From: an uncultured Clostridia bacterium | Lineage (GTDB): Bacteria > Bacillota > Clostridia > RUG12999 | Direction of reading: 5' to 3' | Length of the DNA stretch: 15,328 bases | Assembly (NCBI GenBank): GCA_949739095.1 | Contig: CATIYX010000178.1 | Location: forward strand, 1 to 15,328 | In this document: positions 14,801 through 15,328 of the stretch, one piece after another | Numbering within the stretch: position 1 is the stretch's first letter | How the letters are laid out: each line of letters begins with the position of its first letter | The notes under the pieces: generated by a model | What the model saw: only the letters and a program-made list of their open reading frames with translations | What the model was told of the DNA's origin: nothing | Databases searched by the model: none | Translations under genes and position numbers: made by a program

Positions 14801-15328
14801 TCAGGATTGATAATCCTGTTTTAGCTGCCCACAAATGCTGTCAATCTCCCTATCATATTCCTCCAGCTTTTCCAGCTGGTCGTTTGTCACATCATATTTA
14901 ATTGCAATGAGTTTTTCAAAAATACCCGTATCACGCAATCTGGAAACTGGCATGGACAAGTCTATCAGTTTTTTTGCCTCATCATATAAATGCAAAATAA
15001 CCTGCATCATCCGATATTGTTTTTCCAATGGCACATAAGTGTCGTCCTTATGAAACGCATTTTGTTGCAAATATCCCACACGAATCACCCGCGCAATTTC
15101 TAACGTGAGCCGTTGGCTGTCCGGCAGTACATCGCTGCCAATCAGCTTCACAATTTCCATCAGGTCGCTTTCCTCCTGCAACAGTCCGATAAACCGCGCA
15201 CGGCACTTTGGAAAATCTTCACCCACATTTTGTTCATACCACGATTCCAGTTCGTCAAAATATTCACTATAACTCGCAATCCAACCAATTGCAGGATAGT
15301 GGCGGGAGTATGCCAATGAACGGTCCAA
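14801..15328 (-). CDS. atpA: V-type ATP synthase subunit A, C-terminal part
   Basis: Catalytic ATP-binding subunit (NtpA); only the last 175 residues are in the window, and the gene continues past the right edge. The visible part starts at LDRSLAYSRHYPAIGWIASY, which matches the conserved region after the nucleotide-binding domain of A subunits. The C-terminal helical bundle follows (SDVLPDSQRLTLEIARVI and QQNAFHKDDTYVPLEKQYRM). The Walker A and B motifs and the A-specific non-homologous insert lie outside the window. The leading TTG at the edge is an internal Leu codon. Upstream operon members (typically I, K, E, C, F) would also lie beyond the edge. Confidence 0.97.
   Translation of the reverse strand: MDRSLAYSRHYPAIGWIASYSEYFDELESWYEQNVGEDFPKCRARFIGLLQEESDLMEIVKLIGSDVLPDSQRLTLEIARVIRVGYLQQNAFHKDDTYVPLEKQYRMMQVILHLYDEAKKLIDLSMPVSRLRDTGIFEKLIAIKYDVTNDQLEKLEEYDREIDSICGQLKQDYQS

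Noticed and set aside
1..15328. Possible novel defence, mobile or biosynthetic system
   Set aside because: Every long, well-started frame belongs to a known core family; no repeats of array type, integrase, transposase, attachment site or orphan gene cluster is visible.

Overview
This is ordinary chromosomal core sequence from an endospore-forming, Gram-positive anaerobe of the class Clostridia. Three things point there: a spoIIIA sporulation operon, a division and cell wall (dcw) cluster headed by mraZ, and a V/A-type ATPase operon. Order and genus cannot be decided from the sequence alone. I see no mobile element, CRISPR array, tRNA or rRNA, and no convincing previously undescribed system. 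The points of interest are unusual details inside known systems.

Layout. Positions 1-2355 (+ strand) hold the end of the spoIIIA operon: spoIIIAE (5' end outside the window), spoIIIAF, spoIIIAG and spoIIIAH. A strong terminator follows. About 2356-2539 is a convergent intergenic region with terminators for both directions. Positions 2540-11727 (- strand, read right to left) are the dcw cluster in the order mraZ, rsmH, ftsL, PASTA-type class B PBP, murE, mraY, ftsW, murG. Gaps between these genes are short (about 25-60 nt), so it reads as one operon. murF and murD, common members of such clusters, are absent. Positions 11728-12162 are AT-rich intergenic DNA. They carry the mraZ promoter, a four-copy array of putative MraZ-binding boxes, and the terminator of the next operon. 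Positions 12163-15328 (- strand) are the end of a V-type ATPase operon: atpA (5' end outside the window), atpB, an inserted nitroreductase-family gene, and atpD.

How the genes work together. The SpoIIIA proteins form part of the channel between mother cell and forespore (with SpoIIQ, not in the window). MurE adds the third stem-peptide residue, MraY makes lipid I and MurG makes lipid II. The SEDS protein FtsW and the class B PBP polymerise and cross-link it, with FtsL as a division partner. MraZ probably autoregulates the cluster, and RsmH methylates 16S rRNA. AtpA, AtpB and AtpD are soluble-head and central-stalk subunits of a rotary H+ or Na+ ATPase.

Most notable details: the MurE specificity loop reads DNPA rather than the DNPR of meso-DAP enzymes, the cluster lacks murF and murD, a flavin nitroreductase sits in the ATPase operon, and the MraZ boxes form a clear 10-bp-period array.
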